DNA from: Gemmatimonadota bacterium
GTDB taxonomy: Bacteria > Gemmatimonadota > Gemmatimonadetes > Gemmatimonadales > GWC2-71-9
Reading direction: 5' to 3'
Length of the DNA: 6,448 nucleotides
NCBI GenBank assembly: GCA_003221825.1
Contig: QHUE01000281.1
Coordinates: 1 to 6,448, forward strand
In this document: positions 6,284 to 6,448 of the stretch, piece after piece
Layout: the number at the start of each line of letters is the position of its first letter
How positions within the stretch are numbered: the first letter of the stretch is position 1
Position numbers and translations under genes: made by a program
Notes under the pieces: model-generated
The model's database searches: none
What the model saw: only the letters and a program-made list of their open reading frames with translations
What the model was told of the DNA's origin: nothing

Positions 6284-6448
6284 CTAAGCGATCATGACGA
6301 CCGGAGCGTGGTCGCTCGTTCCGACGTCGGCCTGCACCACGCAGCTGGTGGCCCGAGCCGCGATCGCCGGGGAAGCCAGGACATAGTCGAGCCGCCAGCC
6401 GATGTTGCGGGCGCGCAGATTCCGCCACGGCGCCCACCACGTGAAGAG
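6284..6448 (-). CDS. xthA: Exodeoxyribonuclease III (ExoIII/AP endonuclease family), C-terminal 54 residues only
   Basis: The minus-strand frame entering from the right edge encodes 54 residues ending at the TAG at 6286-6284. It shows the signature end of the ExoIII family: FTWWAPWRNLRARN, then IGWRLDYVLAS with the active-site Asp, and GTSDHAPVVM containing the catalytic Asp-His pair. In this family the enzyme cuts DNA at abasic sites and removes nucleotides from 3' ends in base excision repair, using a divalent metal. The N-terminal part, including the metal-binding Glu, lies outside the window. The visible part appears intact. The next gene on the same strand begins 34 nt downstream. Confidence 0.92.
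   Translation of the reverse strand, partial: LFTWWAPWRNLRARNIGWRLDYVLASPAIAARATSCVVQADVGTSDHAPVVMIA

Noticed and set aside
6117..6440. Minus-strand frame of 107 codons across the exonuclease III end and the start of the membrane protein
   Set aside because: It is out of frame with the exonuclease III signature residues and with the 225-residue membrane protein, and is Arg/Gly-rich; a shadow frame.

Overview
The window is G+C-rich, with strongly GC-biased third codon positions and closely packed genes. A membrane Ser/Thr kinase, a TPR region and a BTAD-type regulator with an ATPase domain, in this style, suggest a Gemmatimonadota-like bacterium. That assignment rests on resemblance to remembered proteins of that phylum; the window holds no rRNA or other marker. 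No tRNA, rRNA, CRISPR array, insertion sequence or phage gene is visible.

Layout. A compact minus-strand cluster fills positions 1-5060. In transcription order it encodes a 27-residue single-pass membrane peptide (5060-4977), a 194-residue cytosolic-looking protein of unknown function (4975-4391), a Ser/Thr protein kinase with one membrane segment (4370-3339), a TPR-rich region in a different frame (3459-1852), and an AfsR-like regulator with winged-helix, BTAD and P-loop ATPase parts (1855 to the left edge, 3' end missing). Junctions are tight: 1 nt, 20 nt, a 121-nt frame-shifted overlap, and an ATGA overlap. This points to one transcript, probably started in the AT-rich 66-bp gap at 5061-5126.

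A plus-strand gene (5127-5570) for a small membrane protein with a long charged coiled coil diverges from that gap. It converges, 1 bp apart, on a minus-strand gene for a four-helix membrane protein (6249-5572). Upstream of the latter is the 3' end of an exodeoxyribonuclease III gene (6448-6284).

How it may work. The kinase could sense a signal through an extracytoplasmic TPR domain and phosphorylate the co-encoded BTAD/ATPase regulator, as in the Streptomyces AfsK/AfsR pair. The kinase and TPR reading frames look like one 839-residue protein split by a single-base frameshift just after the membrane helix, the most likely site being a four-G run at 3516-3519. Whether this is a true mutation, a sequencing error or a recoding event cannot be settled here.
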